Shown here: piece by piece, positions 24,129 through 34,154 of the stretch | Layout: each line of letters begins with the position of its first letter | Numbering within the stretch: the first letter of the stretch is position 1 | NCBI RefSeq assembly: GCF_006717075.1 | Contig: NZ_VFQC01000001.1 | Span: forward strand, 3,333,501 to 3,397,500 | Reading direction: 5' to 3' | Length of the DNA: 64,000 bases | Origin: Haloactinospora alba | GTDB taxonomy: Bacteria > Actinomycetota > Actinomycetes > Streptosporangiales > Streptosporangiaceae | Notes under the pieces: model-generated | What the model was told of the DNA's origin: nothing | What the model saw: only the letters and a program-made list of their open reading frames with translations | Database searches by the model: none | Made by a program: the position numbers and the translations under genes

Positions 24129-25052
24129 GTGTCCGAACTGAACCGCGGTGTGCTCCTCGGGGCGAGCGCCTACGCCATGTGGGGCGTCAGCACCCTCTAC
24201 TGGCCCCTGCTGTCCTCCTCCGGAGCGGTCGAGATCCTCGCCCACCGGATGGTGTGGTCCCTGCTCGCGGTGGTGGTCCTGCTGGCGGTCGGCAGGAACT
24301 GGCGCTGGATCTCGGAGGTGCTGCGCACCCCCCGCCAGCTGCTGATACTGGCCGGCGCCGCTGCCGTCATCTCGGTGAACTGGGGGTCCTTCATCTACAC
24401 GGTGAACTCCGCGCACCCCTCGCAGGCGGCCCTCGGGTACTTCATCAACCCGCTGGTCAGCGTCACCCTCGGTGTGGTGATCTTCTCCGAACGGTTGCGC
24501 CGCCCCCAATGGGTGGCGGTGGCGCTGGGGGCGCTCGCGGTGGCCGTGCTCACCTACGCCTACGGCGCGGTGCCCTGGATGTCGCTGGTCATGGCGTCCT
24601 CCTTCGCCACCTACGGGGTGCTGAAGAAGTTCACCACACTCGACGGGGTGCAGAGCCTCACCGTCGAGACGCTGCTGATGTTCCTGCCCGCGCTCGGCTA
24701 CGTCGCCTTCCTCCAGAGCACCGGCCAGGGCACCTTCGGCGCAGGCTCCCCCGCCCACGACCTGCTGCTGGTGGGGTCCGGCGTCGTCACCGCGCTCCCC
24801 CTCGTCGCCTTCGGCGCGGCGGCCCGGCGGATACCGCTCACCCTGATCGGGTTGCTGCAGTTCATGGTTCCGGTGATGCAGTTCCTGTTCGCCTGGCTCG
24901 TCTTCGCCGAGGAGCTCCCGCCCAGCCGCTGGGTCGGGTTCGCCATCGTGTGGGTGGCGCTGGCGGTCTTCGCCGTGGACCTGGTCCGCAACGCCGGCAA
25001 CCGGGCCTCCCGCCCGGCGGACCGCGCCGCACCGGAGCGCTCCTCCTCGTAG
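24129..25052 (+). CDS. rarD: RarD-type EamA/DMT-superfamily transporter
   Basis: A 307-residue inner-membrane protein with ten predicted spans and two EamA halves. The RarD signature region reads GVLLGASAYAMWGVSTLYW at the start. Further typical stretches are VNWGSFIYTVNSAHPSQAAL and GYFINPLVSVTLG, then LIGLLQFMVPVMQFLFAW near the end. RarD proteins are putative drug/metabolite exporters (chloramphenicol sensitivity in enterobacteria); the natural substrate is unknown. The GTG start lacks a good SD. The short AT-rich leader (ACTCATAGGATGAAT, from about 24095) probably contains the promoter. Confidence 0.88.
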   Translation: MSELNRGVLLGASAYAMWGVSTLYWPLLSSSGAVEILAHRMVWSLLAVVVLLAVGRNWRWISEVLRTPRQLLILAGAAAVISVNWGSFIYTVNSAHPSQAALGYFINPLVSVTLGVVIFSERLRRPQWVAVALGALAVAVLTYAYGAVPWMSLVMASSFATYGVLKKFTTLDGVQSLTVETLLMFLPALGYVAFLQSTGQGTFGAGSPAHDLLLVGSGVVTALPLVAFGAAARRIPLTLIGLLQFMVPVMQFLFAWLVFAEELPPSRWVGFAIVWVALAVFAVDLVRNAGNRASRPADRAAPERSSS

Positions 25053-25060
25053 CGTCCCGT

Positions 25061-25106
25061 CACGCGCCTGCTCCCGCCTGGCCGCTCCGGGACGAGCAGG
25101 GGCGTG
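25061..25106. terminator. Hairpin between convergent genes
   Basis: An inverted repeat CACGCGCCTGCTC / GAGCAGGGGCGTG (12 of 13 paired) with a 20-nt loop lies between rarD and the convergent gene ending at 25193. It probably terminates rarD. Confidence 0.5.
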
Positions 25107-25192
25107 CGTGTCCGACCGGACCCGAGCGGCTGCGCACCGAACCGCGGGGGTTCCGTGGTGGGGGTCCGCCGCGTCACCGGCGGGTCGTTCCC

Positions 25193-25783
25193 TCACGGAT
25201 CCGGGCGCGTGAGCCGGTGGAACGACGACCGGTCGGCGCCGGCGGAGTCCCGGTGCACCACCGTGACCTCGGTGAAGCACCCGCGCCGCGTGTCGAGGAC
25301 GAGTTCCAGTCGACGCCTGCCGGTAAGGGAGAAACCGCTGTAGGGAGAGAGCTCGCTACCCGTCGGCTCCGCCGCCATCCGCATCCGCCCCTCGCCGTCC
25401 GGATCGCCCGTCGAGGTGACCCGTACGCGCGCGAGCAGATCGACCGGGCGGAGCATCTCCGCGAACCATCCCCGCGCGAACGCCGTCCATGAGCAGAAGT
25501 ACAGCGGATCGTCGCGCGTGGGCGGGTCGGGTACCGGGCAATGGCGCGTCCCACCGCGCCCTGGGAGTGTGGACCGGATCGCCGTGCCGTCGCAGGAGTG
25601 ATGCGCATCACCCCGCTCGTCGCGAACGGTGTAGTCCCAGTGCAGCCAGCCGTCGGCGCGGAGAAGGTGGCGCGACGTCTCGCGCTCGGTTCCGTCGGCT
25701 CCGAACCGGACGGACTCGGCGCCGGCCGCGCTCACGGAGAGGCGCACCGCCGACGGCGGGAACGCGGCGATGTCCGACGCCAT
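25193..25783 (-). CDS. Hypothetical protein, 196 residues
   Basis: I do not recognise a family. The start is the ATG at 25783 because AGGAAGGGAAC precedes it; the frame extends 17 codons further up without an SD. There is no signal peptide or membrane segment. The predicted content is mostly beta: alternating strands such as GWLHWDYTVRDERGD, RMRMAAEPTG and RRLELVLDTRRGCFTEVTVV suggest a small beta-barrel or sandwich. Trp-rich patches lie in the middle (YFCSWTAFARGWFAEML). It ends in RLTRPDP. It lies just downstream of the PRC-barrel gene on the same strand, 66 bp apart. Confidence 0.55.
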   Translation of the reverse strand: MASDIAAFPPSAVRLSVSAAGAESVRFGADGTERETSRHLLRADGWLHWDYTVRDERGDAHHSCDGTAIRSTLPGRGGTRHCPVPDPPTRDDPLYFCSWTAFARGWFAEMLRPVDLLARVRVTSTGDPDGEGRMRMAAEPTGSELSPYSGFSLTGRRRLELVLDTRRGCFTEVTVVHRDSAGADRSSFHRLTRPDP

Positions 25784-25849
25784 GTTCCCTTCCTGTCGCG
25801 TTGTGCTCCCAGAGCCCGCGACCAGTGAACACACTCGGAACGGGCCCGT

Positions 25850-26341
25850 CTAGGAGGGCGGCGGTTCCGCGCCGTTGTCGCGTTCCCTCGCGTGCCGGCC
25901 GCGGCGTTCGGCCAGTAGGTCGTCCAGGAACTCGGTGAACTCGGCCTCGTTCTGCCCCCGCGGGTCGGCGGGCCGCGCGTGCTTGCCCCTGCGGTACTCC
26001 CGGCCGTCACTGCCCCGCTGGTCCGGGATCTCCTGCAGTTCGTAGTGGCGGCAGACCGTGTTCTCCTGCCACGGCTGCAGGTGCTGGCCGGCGGGGAAGC
26101 TCGGCGCTTTCCTGATGACGGACTTGTGGTACGGCACCTGCACCTCGTCGTCGACCAGCTGCGCCCCCTTCAGGGGCACGATGTTCTCGTTCGTCCCGAA
26201 CAGCCCGGTGCGGACCGTGATCCACCTCGGCGTCTCGGTCCACTCGTCGAAGAAGACGTGACCGATCTTCCCGATGCTGTTGCCGTCCCGGTCCAGCAAA
26301 CGGTGCCCGACCAGGGACTGCGCCCCCAACTGTGTCGCCAC
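25850..26341 (-). CDS. PRC-barrel domain protein
   Basis: A 163-residue cytoplasmic protein. Residues 8-80 form a PRC-barrel: SLVGHRLLDRDGNSIGKIGH, then WTETPRWITVRTGLFGTNEN and IVPLKGAQLVDDEVQVPY. The C-terminal half is charged and disordered (Arg/Asp/Glu-rich, ending EPPPS). GGAGG precedes the GTG start by 7 nt. PRC-barrel proteins occur as stress- and RNA-related adaptors in actinobacteria; no catalytic residues are expected. The context gives no further clue. Confidence 0.78.
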   Translation of the reverse strand: MATQLGAQSLVGHRLLDRDGNSIGKIGHVFFDEWTETPRWITVRTGLFGTNENIVPLKGAQLVDDEVQVPYHKSVIRKAPSFPAGQHLQPWQENTVCRHYELQEIPDQRGSDGREYRRGKHARPADPRGQNEAEFTEFLDDLLAERRGRHARERDNGAEPPPS

Positions 26342-26582
26342 GGCGGCTCCTCCCCCGTAATTCCCCCGGTAGCAGGCGGTCGCGCGCGGGCACGAGCCCG
26401 GGCGCGGTTCCGCTCATGCGCAGATTCCCCGAGGTGGGAGGCGGGATGCCGGAGCTTACTCAACCAATACCGAGTCTGGACCCGGTTATTACCCGCGACG
26501 GGCACGGGGGACCGGGGCGAAACGTCGCCGGCCGGGGGCGAACGCCGCGCCCGCCGCGGCGGGTGGGGGAAGCGGGCAGCTC

Positions 26583-27587
26583 TCAGCCCGAGCGTTCCAC
26601 CACGTAGTCGCAGAGGGCCTCGAACGCCTCGCGCGGCGCCCCCTTGGGGAGGGTCGCGAGTTCGTCCCGGGCCGTGTCCGCCCACGCGCGCAGGTCGCCG
26701 CGCGCGCTTTCCAGGGCGGGGCTGGCCCGCAACAGGCGCAGCGCCTCGTCGGTCTCCTCGTCGTCCAGCGGCCGCCCCAGGAGCTCGCGCAGCCGTTCGT
26801 GCTGCGGACCGCGCTGGCGCAGGGCGTGGAACATCGGCAGGGTCAGCACGCCCTCGCGCAGGTCGGTCCCCGGGGTTTTCCCGGACTCGCCGGAGTTCCC
26901 GGAAACGTCCAGGATGTCGTCGGACAGCTGGAAGGCCATGCCCAACGCGTCGCAGGCACGGGTGATCGTGGCGGTCACCTCCGCCGGGGCGTTGGCGAAC
27001 GTAGCCCCGAACTCCGCGGAGGAGGCGATCAGCGACGCCGTCTTGTCCGCGATCACGTTCATGTAGTGGGTGAGGGGGTCGGTGCCCTCCGGTGCCCCCG
27101 AGGTCTCCAGGACCTGGCCCTGGACCAGTCTCCCGAACGTTCTGGCCTGCATCCGGACCGCGTCGGTTCCCAGGTCGGCGAGGAGCTCCGAGGCACGCGC
27201 GAAGACGTAGTCGCCGGTGAGGATGGCCACCGTGTTCCCCCAGCGCTGGTTCGCGCTGGCCTTCCCCCGGCGCAGCTCCGCCTCGTCCATGACGTCGTCG
27301 TGATAGAGCGTCGCGACGTGTGTGAGCTCCACCACGGCCGCGGCGCGGGTGAGTTCGGGAGCGTTCGGGTCGCCGAACCGCGCGGCGAGCAGTACCAGGG
27401 TGGCGCGGAAGCGTTTCCCGCCCGCGGACAGCAGGTGGCGCGCCGCGTCGGTGAGCATGGGGTCACTCGCCGCGACCGAGTCCCGCAACACGTCCTCCAC
27501 CTGTTGCAGGGCATCGTGAACTTCCCGGGCGAGGGTCGCGTCGATACCCGGCAAAGCGAGGAAACCGCTCGGGACAGCACCGCTCAC
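26583..27587 (-). CDS. Long-chain polyprenyl diphosphate synthase (menaquinone side chain)
   Basis: A 334-residue trans-isoprenyl diphosphate synthase. Both Asp-rich motifs are intact: the first, DDVMDE, at about 97-102 followed by RRGKASANQRWG, and the second, LSDDILDVSG, around 223. The GGKRFRATLVLL IPP-binding segment is present, and small residues before the first motif favour long (C35-C50) products. It condenses isopentenyl diphosphate units to make the menaquinone tail. I chose the GTG at 27587, with GGAG 6 nt upstream, over the GTG four codons earlier. It sits just downstream of nuoN, as in other actinobacteria, close to menG and the menaquinone reductase. Confidence 0.87.
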   Translation of the reverse strand: MSGAVPSGFLALPGIDATLAREVHDALQQVEDVLRDSVAASDPMLTDAARHLLSAGGKRFRATLVLLAARFGDPNAPELTRAAAVVELTHVATLYHDDVMDEAELRRGKASANQRWGNTVAILTGDYVFARASELLADLGTDAVRMQARTFGRLVQGQVLETSGAPEGTDPLTHYMNVIADKTASLIASSAEFGATFANAPAEVTATITRACDALGMAFQLSDDILDVSGNSGESGKTPGTDLREGVLTLPMFHALRQRGPQHERLRELLGRPLDDEETDEALRLLRASPALESARGDLRAWADTARDELATLPKGAPREAFEALCDYVVERSG

Positions 27588-27724
27588 CTGAAGCTCCACA
27601 CGTCAGCAGGCGCGCGGCAGCCGGACGGTCGGCGTACCGCGCGCTCTCGGGATGGACATAATCCAGCTAGCCAAGCTATCGGACCCGGTCTCAACAGCCA
27701 AGGCCACATACCGTTCGTGTCCCG

Positions 27725-29377
27725 CTACCGAACGAACCCGCTCGCCTCGGCCACCTGCTCCGCCTCCTGCTCCTGGGGCTGCGGGAGGAGATGCTCCAAC
27801 ACGGGTTGGGGGAACACTCCGAGGGCGATGGTGGCCGCGACGCCGGCGACGATCGCCGACCCTGTGGCCACGCCCGCCCGCAGCACGGTCGGTCCGCCCT
27901 CGGCCGGTTCGGCGAAGAACATCAGCACGATGATACGCACGTAGAAGAACGCCGTGACCGCACTGCTCAGCACGCCCACGATCACGAGCGGGGCCGCCCC
28001 GGCCGCCATGGCCGCCTCGAACACCGCGAACTTCCCGATGAATCCGCTGGTCAGCGGGATTCCGGCGAAGGCGAGCAGGAACAGTCCCAGTGACCCGGCC
28101 AACAGCGGGGCGCTGCGCCCCAGCCCGGCCCAGTGCGACAGGTCACCGGCCTCCGGCCCGTTGTGGTGCGTGCGCACCAGCGTGACCACGGCGAAGGCGC
28201 CGATGGTGGTGAAGCCGTAGGCGGCGAGGTAGAACATCGCGCCGGCCATCCCCTCGGGGCTGGCGGCGATGACCGCGGTCAGCACGAAGCCGGCGTGCAC
28301 CACCGACGAGTAGGCCAGCAGCCGTTTGATGTCCCGCTGGGTGACGGCGATGACGGCGGCGAGCACCATGGTGAGAATCGCAACGACCCACAGCATCGGA
28401 CGCCACTGCTCCACCGAGGCGCCGAACGCCGCGTAGAACACGCGCAGCATCCCGCCGAACGCGGCGACCAGGGTGCAGGACGCCATCAGGGCCGTGATCG
28501 GGGTGGGCGCGCCCTGGTAGACGTCGGGTTTCCAGTTGTGGAACGGCACCGCTCCGACCTTGAACAGCAGCCCCACACTGACCAGGGCGATCCCCAGCAG
28601 GAGCAGCGGTTCGGCGGTGGCTTGCTCGAACACGTCGGATCCGCCCGCCTCGATCGCCTCGTGCACCCCGGCGAAGTTCACCGACCCGGCGTAGCCGTAG
28701 ATCAGCGCCACCCCGAACAGGAAGAACGCCGAGGAGAACGCTCCCAGCAGGAAGTACTTCACGGCCGCTTCCTGGGAGAACAGGCGCCGGCGCCGCGCGA
28801 GTCCGCACAGCAGGTACAGCGGCAGGCTCAGCGTCTCCAGGGCGATGAACATGGTCAGAAAGTCGTTGGCCGCCGGGAAGAGCTGCATGCCCAGCAGGGC
28901 GAACAGGACCAGCGGGTACACCTCGGTGTGCTGCGACCCCGCCTGCACGTGGCGGCGTTCCTCCTCGCTTCCGGGCACCGTGGCGGCCTGCGCGGCGAAC
29001 GCGCTCTCCCCGCCGCGGTGCTCGGCGACGAGCAGCAGGCTGATGAACGCCAGAACCAGGACTGTTCCCTGGAAGAACAGGGCGGAGCGGTCGACCGCGA
29101 CCGCTCCCATGGCCACGGTCGTGCCGGGCTCACCTGCGGGCAGGGACCCCACCACCAGCACGGTCAGCACGAACGCCGCCAGCACGGACGCCAGGGACAG
29201 GCCGAGCTGCAGCGACCTGCGCCGCGCGTGGGGGACGAACGCCTCGACGAGCACGGTCAGCACGCCCGCGCCGAAGATCGTCAGCATCGGTGAGAGGAGC
29301 CAGTAGTCGATCTGGGGCGCCTCGGTCACGGGGGCGTCGGCGAGCGCGGTCACGGCCGCCTGGGTCACCGCCATCAC
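27725..29377 (-). CDS. nuoN: NADH-quinone oxidoreductase subunit N
   Basis: A 550-residue antiporter-like subunit of the membrane arm of complex I, with about 14 spans. Key features are LLVAEHRGGESAF-type N-terminal helices, the conserved KVGAVPFHNWKPDVYQGAP loop (lysine TM7 region) and ALMASCTLVAAFGG, then DIKRLLAYSSVVHAGFVL with the second conserved Lys. It is the last gene of the nuo operon. Its GTG/ATG start overlaps the nuoM stop, with GGAGG upstream, giving translational coupling. Confidence 0.96.
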   Translation of the reverse strand: MMAVTQAAVTALADAPVTEAPQIDYWLLSPMLTIFGAGVLTVLVEAFVPHARRRSLQLGLSLASVLAAFVLTVLVVGSLPAGEPGTTVAMGAVAVDRSALFFQGTVLVLAFISLLLVAEHRGGESAFAAQAATVPGSEEERRHVQAGSQHTEVYPLVLFALLGMQLFPAANDFLTMFIALETLSLPLYLLCGLARRRRLFSQEAAVKYFLLGAFSSAFFLFGVALIYGYAGSVNFAGVHEAIEAGGSDVFEQATAEPLLLLGIALVSVGLLFKVGAVPFHNWKPDVYQGAPTPITALMASCTLVAAFGGMLRVFYAAFGASVEQWRPMLWVVAILTMVLAAVIAVTQRDIKRLLAYSSVVHAGFVLTAVIAASPEGMAGAMFYLAAYGFTTIGAFAVVTLVRTHHNGPEAGDLSHWAGLGRSAPLLAGSLGLFLLAFAGIPLTSGFIGKFAVFEAAMAAGAAPLVIVGVLSSAVTAFFYVRIIVLMFFAEPAEGGPTVLRAGVATGSAIVAGVAATIALGVFPQPVLEHLLPQPQEQEAEQVAEASGFVR

Positions 29378-30924
29378 TCGTGGCCTCCTTCCTGGCCGTC
29401 AGCGGTCAGGACGTCGCCCGGGAGGAACGCCGGGTCGGGTGGGTCGAGTTGCTGCATGGTCTGCTCCACGGCCGGGTTGATGACGTCCAGCAGCGGCTGC
29501 GGGTAGACGCCGAAGAGTACGATCAGCGCGAGCAGCGGCCCCACCGCCCACACTTCGCGCCGGGACAGGTCGCTGATCCTCGCCAGACTGTCCGGGAGCG
29601 GTCCGGTCATGGTGCGCTGGTACAGCCACAGGATGTACAGGGCGGCCAGCACCACGCCGACGGTGGCGATCACCGCGGGCACGGGGTGGAACGCGAACGT
29701 GCCGACGAACACCAGGAGTTCGCTGATGAACGGGGAGAGCCCCGGAAGCGACAGGGCGGCCAGTCCCGCCAGGAGGAACGTCCCGGCGAGCACCGGCGCC
29801 CCCTTCTGCACTCCCCCGTAGTCGGCGATGGCCGCCGACCCGCCGCGGGCGATGAGGAATCCCACGAGGAGGAACAGCGCGCCCGTGGCGAACCCGTGGT
29901 TGATCATGTAGAGGGCCGCGCCGGACTGGCCCTGGGTGGTCATCACGAAGATCCCCAGGGTGATGAACCCGAAGTGGGACACGGAGGTGTAGGCGATGAG
30001 CCGCAGCATGTCGCTCTGCCCGATCGCCAGCACGGCGCCGTAGAGGATGCTGACGAGGCTCAGCACCACGACGGGCCACACGAACCACGCCGCCGCCCCC
30101 GGGAACAGTTCGAGGCAGTAGCGCAGCATCCCGTAGGTGCCGACCTTGTCCAGCACGCCGACCAACAGCACGGCGGTTCCCGGGCGGGAGGAGCCGGCCG
30201 CGTCCGGCAGCCAGGTGTGCAGCGGCCACATCGGCGCCTTGATGGCGAAGGCGACGAAGAAGCCGAGGAAGATCCACCGCAGTGCCGCCGTGTCCGCGCC
30301 GGCCAGGGCGCCGCCGGTGAGCTCGTCCCAGCGGAACGTGCCGCCGATGACGTAGACGCCGATGACGGCGGCCAGCATGAGCAGCCCGCCCAGCAGGCTG
30401 TACAGCAGGAACTTCACCGCGGCGCGGCGCCGCTGCTCCCCGCGGCCGTACCGTCCGATCATGAAGTAGACCGGGATGAGCATGGCCTCGAAGAACACGT
30501 AGAACAGGAAGACGTCGGTGGCGGCGAACACCCCGATCATCATCGCCTCGAGCAGCAGGATCAGGGCGAAGTACCCGTGCCCGCCGCCGGACGGCCCGGT
30601 GTCGGACTCCCGCCACGCGGCCAGCAGCACCAGCGGGACCAGCACCGCGGCCATCAGGATCAGCAACAGCGCCACACCGTCGACGCCGACCGAGTAGCTG
30701 ACCCCGAACCGCGGTATCCACGGGTGGCTCTCGGTGAACTGCATCCGGGGGCCGTCGGGGGAGAAACCGGACGCCATGGTGGCGACGAGCAGCAGGGTTC
30801 CCGCGCTGACCCCGAACGCGAGGCGTTTGGCGAGTTCGGGGCGCTCGCGCGGGACCAGCGCGAGCGCCAGCGCGCCCACGGCGGGAAGCGCTATGGCGAG
30901 GGTGAGCCAGGGGATGTCGGTCAA
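29374..30924 (-). CDS. nuoM: NADH-quinone oxidoreductase subunit M
   Basis: A 516-residue proton-pumping membrane subunit. Recognised by FYVFFEAMLIPVYFMIGRYG, the conserved KAPMWPLHTWLPDA (Lys on the half-helix) and IAYTSVSHFGFITLG, then MINHGFATGALFLLVGFL. It probably starts at the TTG at 30924, one base after the nuoL stop, using GAGGA inside the end of nuoL 6 nt upstream. It is one of three antiporter-type modules (L, M, N) that translocate protons. Confidence 0.96.
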   Translation of the reverse strand: MTDIPWLTLAIALPAVGALALALVPRERPELAKRLAFGVSAGTLLLVATMASGFSPDGPRMQFTESHPWIPRFGVSYSVGVDGVALLLILMAAVLVPLVLLAAWRESDTGPSGGGHGYFALILLLEAMMIGVFAATDVFLFYVFFEAMLIPVYFMIGRYGRGEQRRRAAVKFLLYSLLGGLLMLAAVIGVYVIGGTFRWDELTGGALAGADTAALRWIFLGFFVAFAIKAPMWPLHTWLPDAAGSSRPGTAVLLVGVLDKVGTYGMLRYCLELFPGAAAWFVWPVVVLSLVSILYGAVLAIGQSDMLRLIAYTSVSHFGFITLGIFVMTTQGQSGAALYMINHGFATGALFLLVGFLIARGGSAAIADYGGVQKGAPVLAGTFLLAGLAALSLPGLSPFISELLVFVGTFAFHPVPAVIATVGVVLAALYILWLYQRTMTGPLPDSLARISDLSRREVWAVGPLLALIVLFGVYPQPLLDVINPAVEQTMQQLDPPDPAFLPGDVLTADGQEGGHE

Positions 30925-30925
30925 T

Positions 30926-32899
30926 TTAGATCCTCACAGCCAGCGTTGCCACGACGATGGCGGCGCCGAACAGCATCGTCAGCGCGTAGGTCCGGGCGAA
31001 GCCGGTCTGCACGGTGCGCAGGCCCTGCGAGCCCTCGCGCACGGTCGTGCCGACCCCGGTGACCATGCCGTCGACCACCGTGGTGTCGATGGCGACCATG
31101 GCCCTGGTGAGCGTGTTTCCGGGGCGCATGAACAGCCCTTCGTTGATGGCGTTGCCGTAGAGCTCGTTGCGGGCGGCGACGGTGACGGGGTTGCCCGCCG
31201 GTGCCACGCGCGCCACCGGCGCCCGGCCGTACATGAACCAGGCGACGGCCGCGCCGCCGACCATCAGCGCCAGCGCGGCCAGGCTGGGAACGCTGGTGAG
31301 CATGGTGGCGAGGCTGAACGCGTGGTGCTCCTCGGGGCCGCCGACCGCCGGTTCCAGGAACGCCGCGAACCGGTAGCCGAACACGAGGAGCCCGCCCAGG
31401 AACACGGACCCGAGGGCGAGGACCACCATCGGGGCCGTCATGGAGGCCGGCGACTCGTGCGGGTGCGCGCCGTCGTCCCAGCGCCTGGTTCCGAAGAACG
31501 TCAGGATCATCACGCGGGTCATGTAGAAGGCGGTCAACCCGGCCCCGACCAGGGCGGCGGTACCGAGCAGTTGGCCGCTGAGGCCGCCGCTGGTGAACGC
31601 GGCCTCGATGATGCCCTCCTTCGTCCACCACCCGGAGAGGAACGGGAACCCGATGATCGCCAGGTAGCCCAGACCGAACGTGGCGAAGGTGATCGGCATG
31701 GCGGTGCGCAGGCCGCCGAACCTGCGCATGTCGACCTCGTCGTTCATGCCGTGCATCACCGAGCCCGCACCCAGGAACAGGCCCGCCTTGAAGAAACCGT
31801 GCGTGAGCAGGTGGGCGATGGCGGCGGCGTAGCCCACCGGGCCCAGTCCGGCGGCCAGCGTCATGTAGCCGATCTGGCTCATGGTGGAGCCGGCCAGGGC
31901 CTTCTTGATGTCGTCCTTGGCGCACCCGATGACGGCGCCGGCGAGCAGTGTGGCCGCGCCCACGACGGCGGTGGTGGTCTGGGCTGCCGGTGCGGCCTCG
32001 AAGATCGGGCCGGCGCGCACGATGAGGTACACGCCGGCGGTGACCATGGTGGCCGCGTGGATGAGGGCGGAGACCGGGGTGGGGCCCTCCATCGCGTCGA
32101 GCAGCCAGGCCTGCAGCGGGAGCTGCGCGGACTTCCCGCACGCCCCCAGCAGGAGCAGCAGCCCCAGCGCCGTCGTCACGACCGGCCCGGCCTCCCCGGC
32201 GTTGTCGAGGACGCCGCCGAAGGCGACGGTGCCGAACACGCCGAACATCAGCATGATGGCGATGAGCAGCCCCAGGTCGCCGACCCGGTTGATCAGGAAC
32301 GCCTTCTTGGCGGCGACGGCCGCTGCCGGCCGCTGCTGCCAGAACCCGATCAGGAGGTAGGAGGCGAGGCCGACACCCTCCCAGCCGAGGAACAGCAGGG
32401 CGAAGTTGTCCGCCAGGACCAGCACCAGCATGGCCGCGACGAACAGGTTCAGGTAGCCGAAGAAGCGCCGCCGGTTGGCGTCGTGGGCCATGTAGCCCAC
32501 CGAGTAGATGTGGATCAGCGACCCCACGCCGGTGATGAGCAGGGCGAAACTGATCGACAGCGGGTCGATGAGGAGGTTGGCCCGGACGGTGACGTCGCCG
32601 GCGGAGAACCACTCGTAGACCGGGACCTCACGGCTGCGCTGGACCGGGTCCGCCTCCAGCAGCCGGAGCAGGGCCAGCACCGCCCAGCCGAAGCTGGCCA
32701 GCGGGAGGGCGGTGCCGAGCCAGTGGCCCCACCCGTCGGTGCGGCGTCCGCCCAGGAGCAGGACCGCCGCGCCCGCCAGCGGGAACGCGATGAGCAGCCA
32801 GGCGTTGCTGAGGACCGCGCCGGTGGCCTCGGTGGTGACCGTGTGCGGGCCGGCGGCGAGGGTTACGTCTGACACTGTCGTGAACACTGTCACAGCCAC
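30926..32899 (-). CDS. nuoL: NADH-quinone oxidoreductase subunit L
   Basis: A 657-residue distal antiporter-like subunit with the long lateral C-terminal helix. Features are [40 protein letters not shown], the catalytic lysine loop [20 protein letters not shown], and [24 protein letters not shown] lies about 4 nt before the GTG start. It is 8 bp downstream of nuoK in the operon. The family role is proton pumping at the tip of the membrane arm. Confidence 0.96.
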   Translation of the reverse strand: MAVTVFTTVSDVTLAAGPHTVTTEATGAVLSNAWLLIAFPLAGAAVLLLGGRRTDGWGHWLGTALPLASFGWAVLALLRLLEADPVQRSREVPVYEWFSAGDVTVRANLLIDPLSISFALLITGVGSLIHIYSVGYMAHDANRRRFFGYLNLFVAAMLVLVLADNFALLFLGWEGVGLASYLLIGFWQQRPAAAVAAKKAFLINRVGDLGLLIAIMLMFGVFGTVAFGGVLDNAGEAGPVVTTALGLLLLLGACGKSAQLPLQAWLLDAMEGPTPVSALIHAATMVTAGVYLIVRAGPIFEAAPAAQTTTAVVGAATLLAGAVIGCAKDDIKKALAGSTMSQIGYMTLAAGLGPVGYAAAIAHLLTHGFFKAGLFLGAGSVMHGMNDEVDMRRFGGLRTAMPITFATFGLGYLAIIGFPFLSGWWTKEGIIEAAFTSGGLSGQLLGTAALVGAGLTAFYMTRVMILTFFGTRRWDDGAHPHESPASMTAPMVVLALGSVFLGGLLVFGYRFAAFLEPAVGGPEEHHAFSLATMLTSVPSLAALALMVGGAAVAWFMYGRAPVARVAPAGNPVTVAARNELYGNAINEGLFMRPGNTLTRAMVAIDTTVVDGMVTGVGTTVREGSQGLRTVQTGFARTYALTMLFGAAIVVATLAVRI

Positions 32900-32907
32900 G
32901 TCGCCTT

Positions 32908-33207
32908 CTAGTGCTTGAGCAGGTTGGCGTCATCCACGGACGCCGACCCGCGGGTACGGAAGATCTGCATGATGATCGCCAGACCCACGACGACCTCGGC
33001 GGCGGCGACGATCATCACGAAGAACGCGATGACCTGGCCCCCGATGTCGCCGTGCATCCGCGCGAAGGCGACGAACGCCAGGTTGCACGCGTTGAGCATC
33101 AGCTCGACGCACATGAAGAGGATGATCGCGTTGCGCCGCACCAGTACGCCGACGGCGCCGATCGTGAACAGGATCGCCGCCAGCACGATGTAGTTCATGG
33201 GGTCCAC
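32908..33207 (-). CDS. nuoK: NADH-quinone oxidoreductase subunit K
   Basis: A 99-residue membrane subunit with three spans. The buried glutamates needed for proton transfer are present in [20 protein letters not shown] and [18 protein letters not shown]. The GTG at 33207 has AGGAGG 7 nt upstream; the ATG at 33198 aligns with typical NuoK starts but lacks its own SD. It overlaps the end of nuoJ by 13 bp. Confidence 0.95.
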   Translation of the reverse strand: MDPMNYIVLAAILFTIGAVGVLVRRNAIILFMCVELMLNACNLAFVAFARMHGDIGGQVIAFFVMIVAAAEVVVGLAIIMQIFRTRGSASVDDANLLKH

Positions 33208-34154
33208 GTCGGCGCCTCCTGCCCGTCGGCCGAATCGCCGTTCTCGTCGGTGTCACTGCTGCTGGTCGCGCCGGTGTCGTGCCGTGTGCCGTTCGACCGT
33301 TCCGCCACCGGCTGGCTCTCGCCCCCGCTGACCTCCTTGGAGGCCGCCGAGTCGGCCGCGCCGCCGGGTTCGGGGATGTCGCCCAGCTGGATGTCGGCGG
33401 GCACGTGCGACTGGTGGGCGGGGTCGCGTGCGGTGAGCACCGGGTTGAGGGACAGTTGGGACACGGACCCGTCCGGCAGCAGGGCGGGCATGTCGATCGC
33501 GTTGTGGCGCGCGTAGGTTCCCGGACCCGGCAGCGGGGTGATGTGGTCGCCGCGGGTGCGCTCCTGGGACTGCTGCCGCTGGGTGCGGCGCTGGGAGGTG
33601 CGGGCGGCGTGCGCCAGCACCAGCGCCCCCAGCACGGCGGTGATGAGCAGGGCCCCGGTCGCCTCGAACGCGATGATGTAGGTGTAGATGACCTCGCTGG
33701 CGATCCAGGGGACGTTGCCGCCGGCGAGCGCCACGCCGGCGCCGAGCCCTTCGGGGTCGCCCGCGACGATCCGGGTCAGGCCGGTGGCCAGTGCCGCCAG
33801 GAAGCACACCGTGACGGTGGCCGCGAGGGCGCGTTGGCCGCGGATCGTCTCGACCAGGGAGTCGGCCGAGCTCACCCCGACGAGCATCAGCACGAACAGG
33901 AACAGCATCAGCACGGCGCCGGTGTAGACGACGATCTGCACCACCATCAGGAACGGCGCCTCGTTCATGCCGTACAGCACGGCCAGCCCCAGCATGACGA
34001 CCGCCATCAGCACCGCCGAGTGGACGGCCTTGCGGCTGGTGACGACACCGACGGCGCCGAGGATCACGAGGGCGCCGAGGAACCAGAAGGCGGTGCTCTC
34101 TGTTCCGGATATGGGAGCGGCCAGGGTCTGTGTCTGTAGGGGGGTCACGGTCAC
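33195..34154 (-). CDS. nuoJ: NADH-quinone oxidoreductase subunit J, with long C-terminal extension
   Basis: A 319-residue subunit. The first 190 residues are five-span NuoJ ([53 protein letters not shown]). The remaining 130 residues are hydrophilic, Gln/Arg-rich then Ser/Asp/Glu-rich (ending in [17 protein letters not shown]). Such a tail is longer than in E. coli and common in actinobacteria. It would extend into the cytoplasm with no known role. The start overlaps nuoI by 4 bp. Confidence 0.94.
   Translation of the reverse strand: MTVTPLQTQTLAAPISGTESTAFWFLGALVILGAVGVVTSRKAVHSAVLMAVVMLGLAVLYGMNEAPFLMVVQIVVYTGAVLMLFLFVLMLVGVSSADSLVETIRGQRALAATVTVCFLAALATGLTRIVAGDPEGLGAGVALAGGNVPWIASEVIYTYIIAFEATGALLITAVLGALVLAHAARTSQRRTQRQQSQERTRGDHITPLPGPGTYARHNAIDMPALLPDGSVSQLSLNPVLTARDPAHQSHVPADIQLGDIPEPGGAADSAASKEVSGGESQPVAERSNGTRHDTGATSSSDTDENGDSADGQEAPTWTP

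Noticed and set aside
27719-32872. Long plus-strand open frames opposite nuoN, nuoM and nuoL
   Set aside because: His/Gln/Arg/Asp-rich nonsense sequence mirroring hydrophobic subunits; no SD, no motifs, and the minus-strand subunits are unmistakable.
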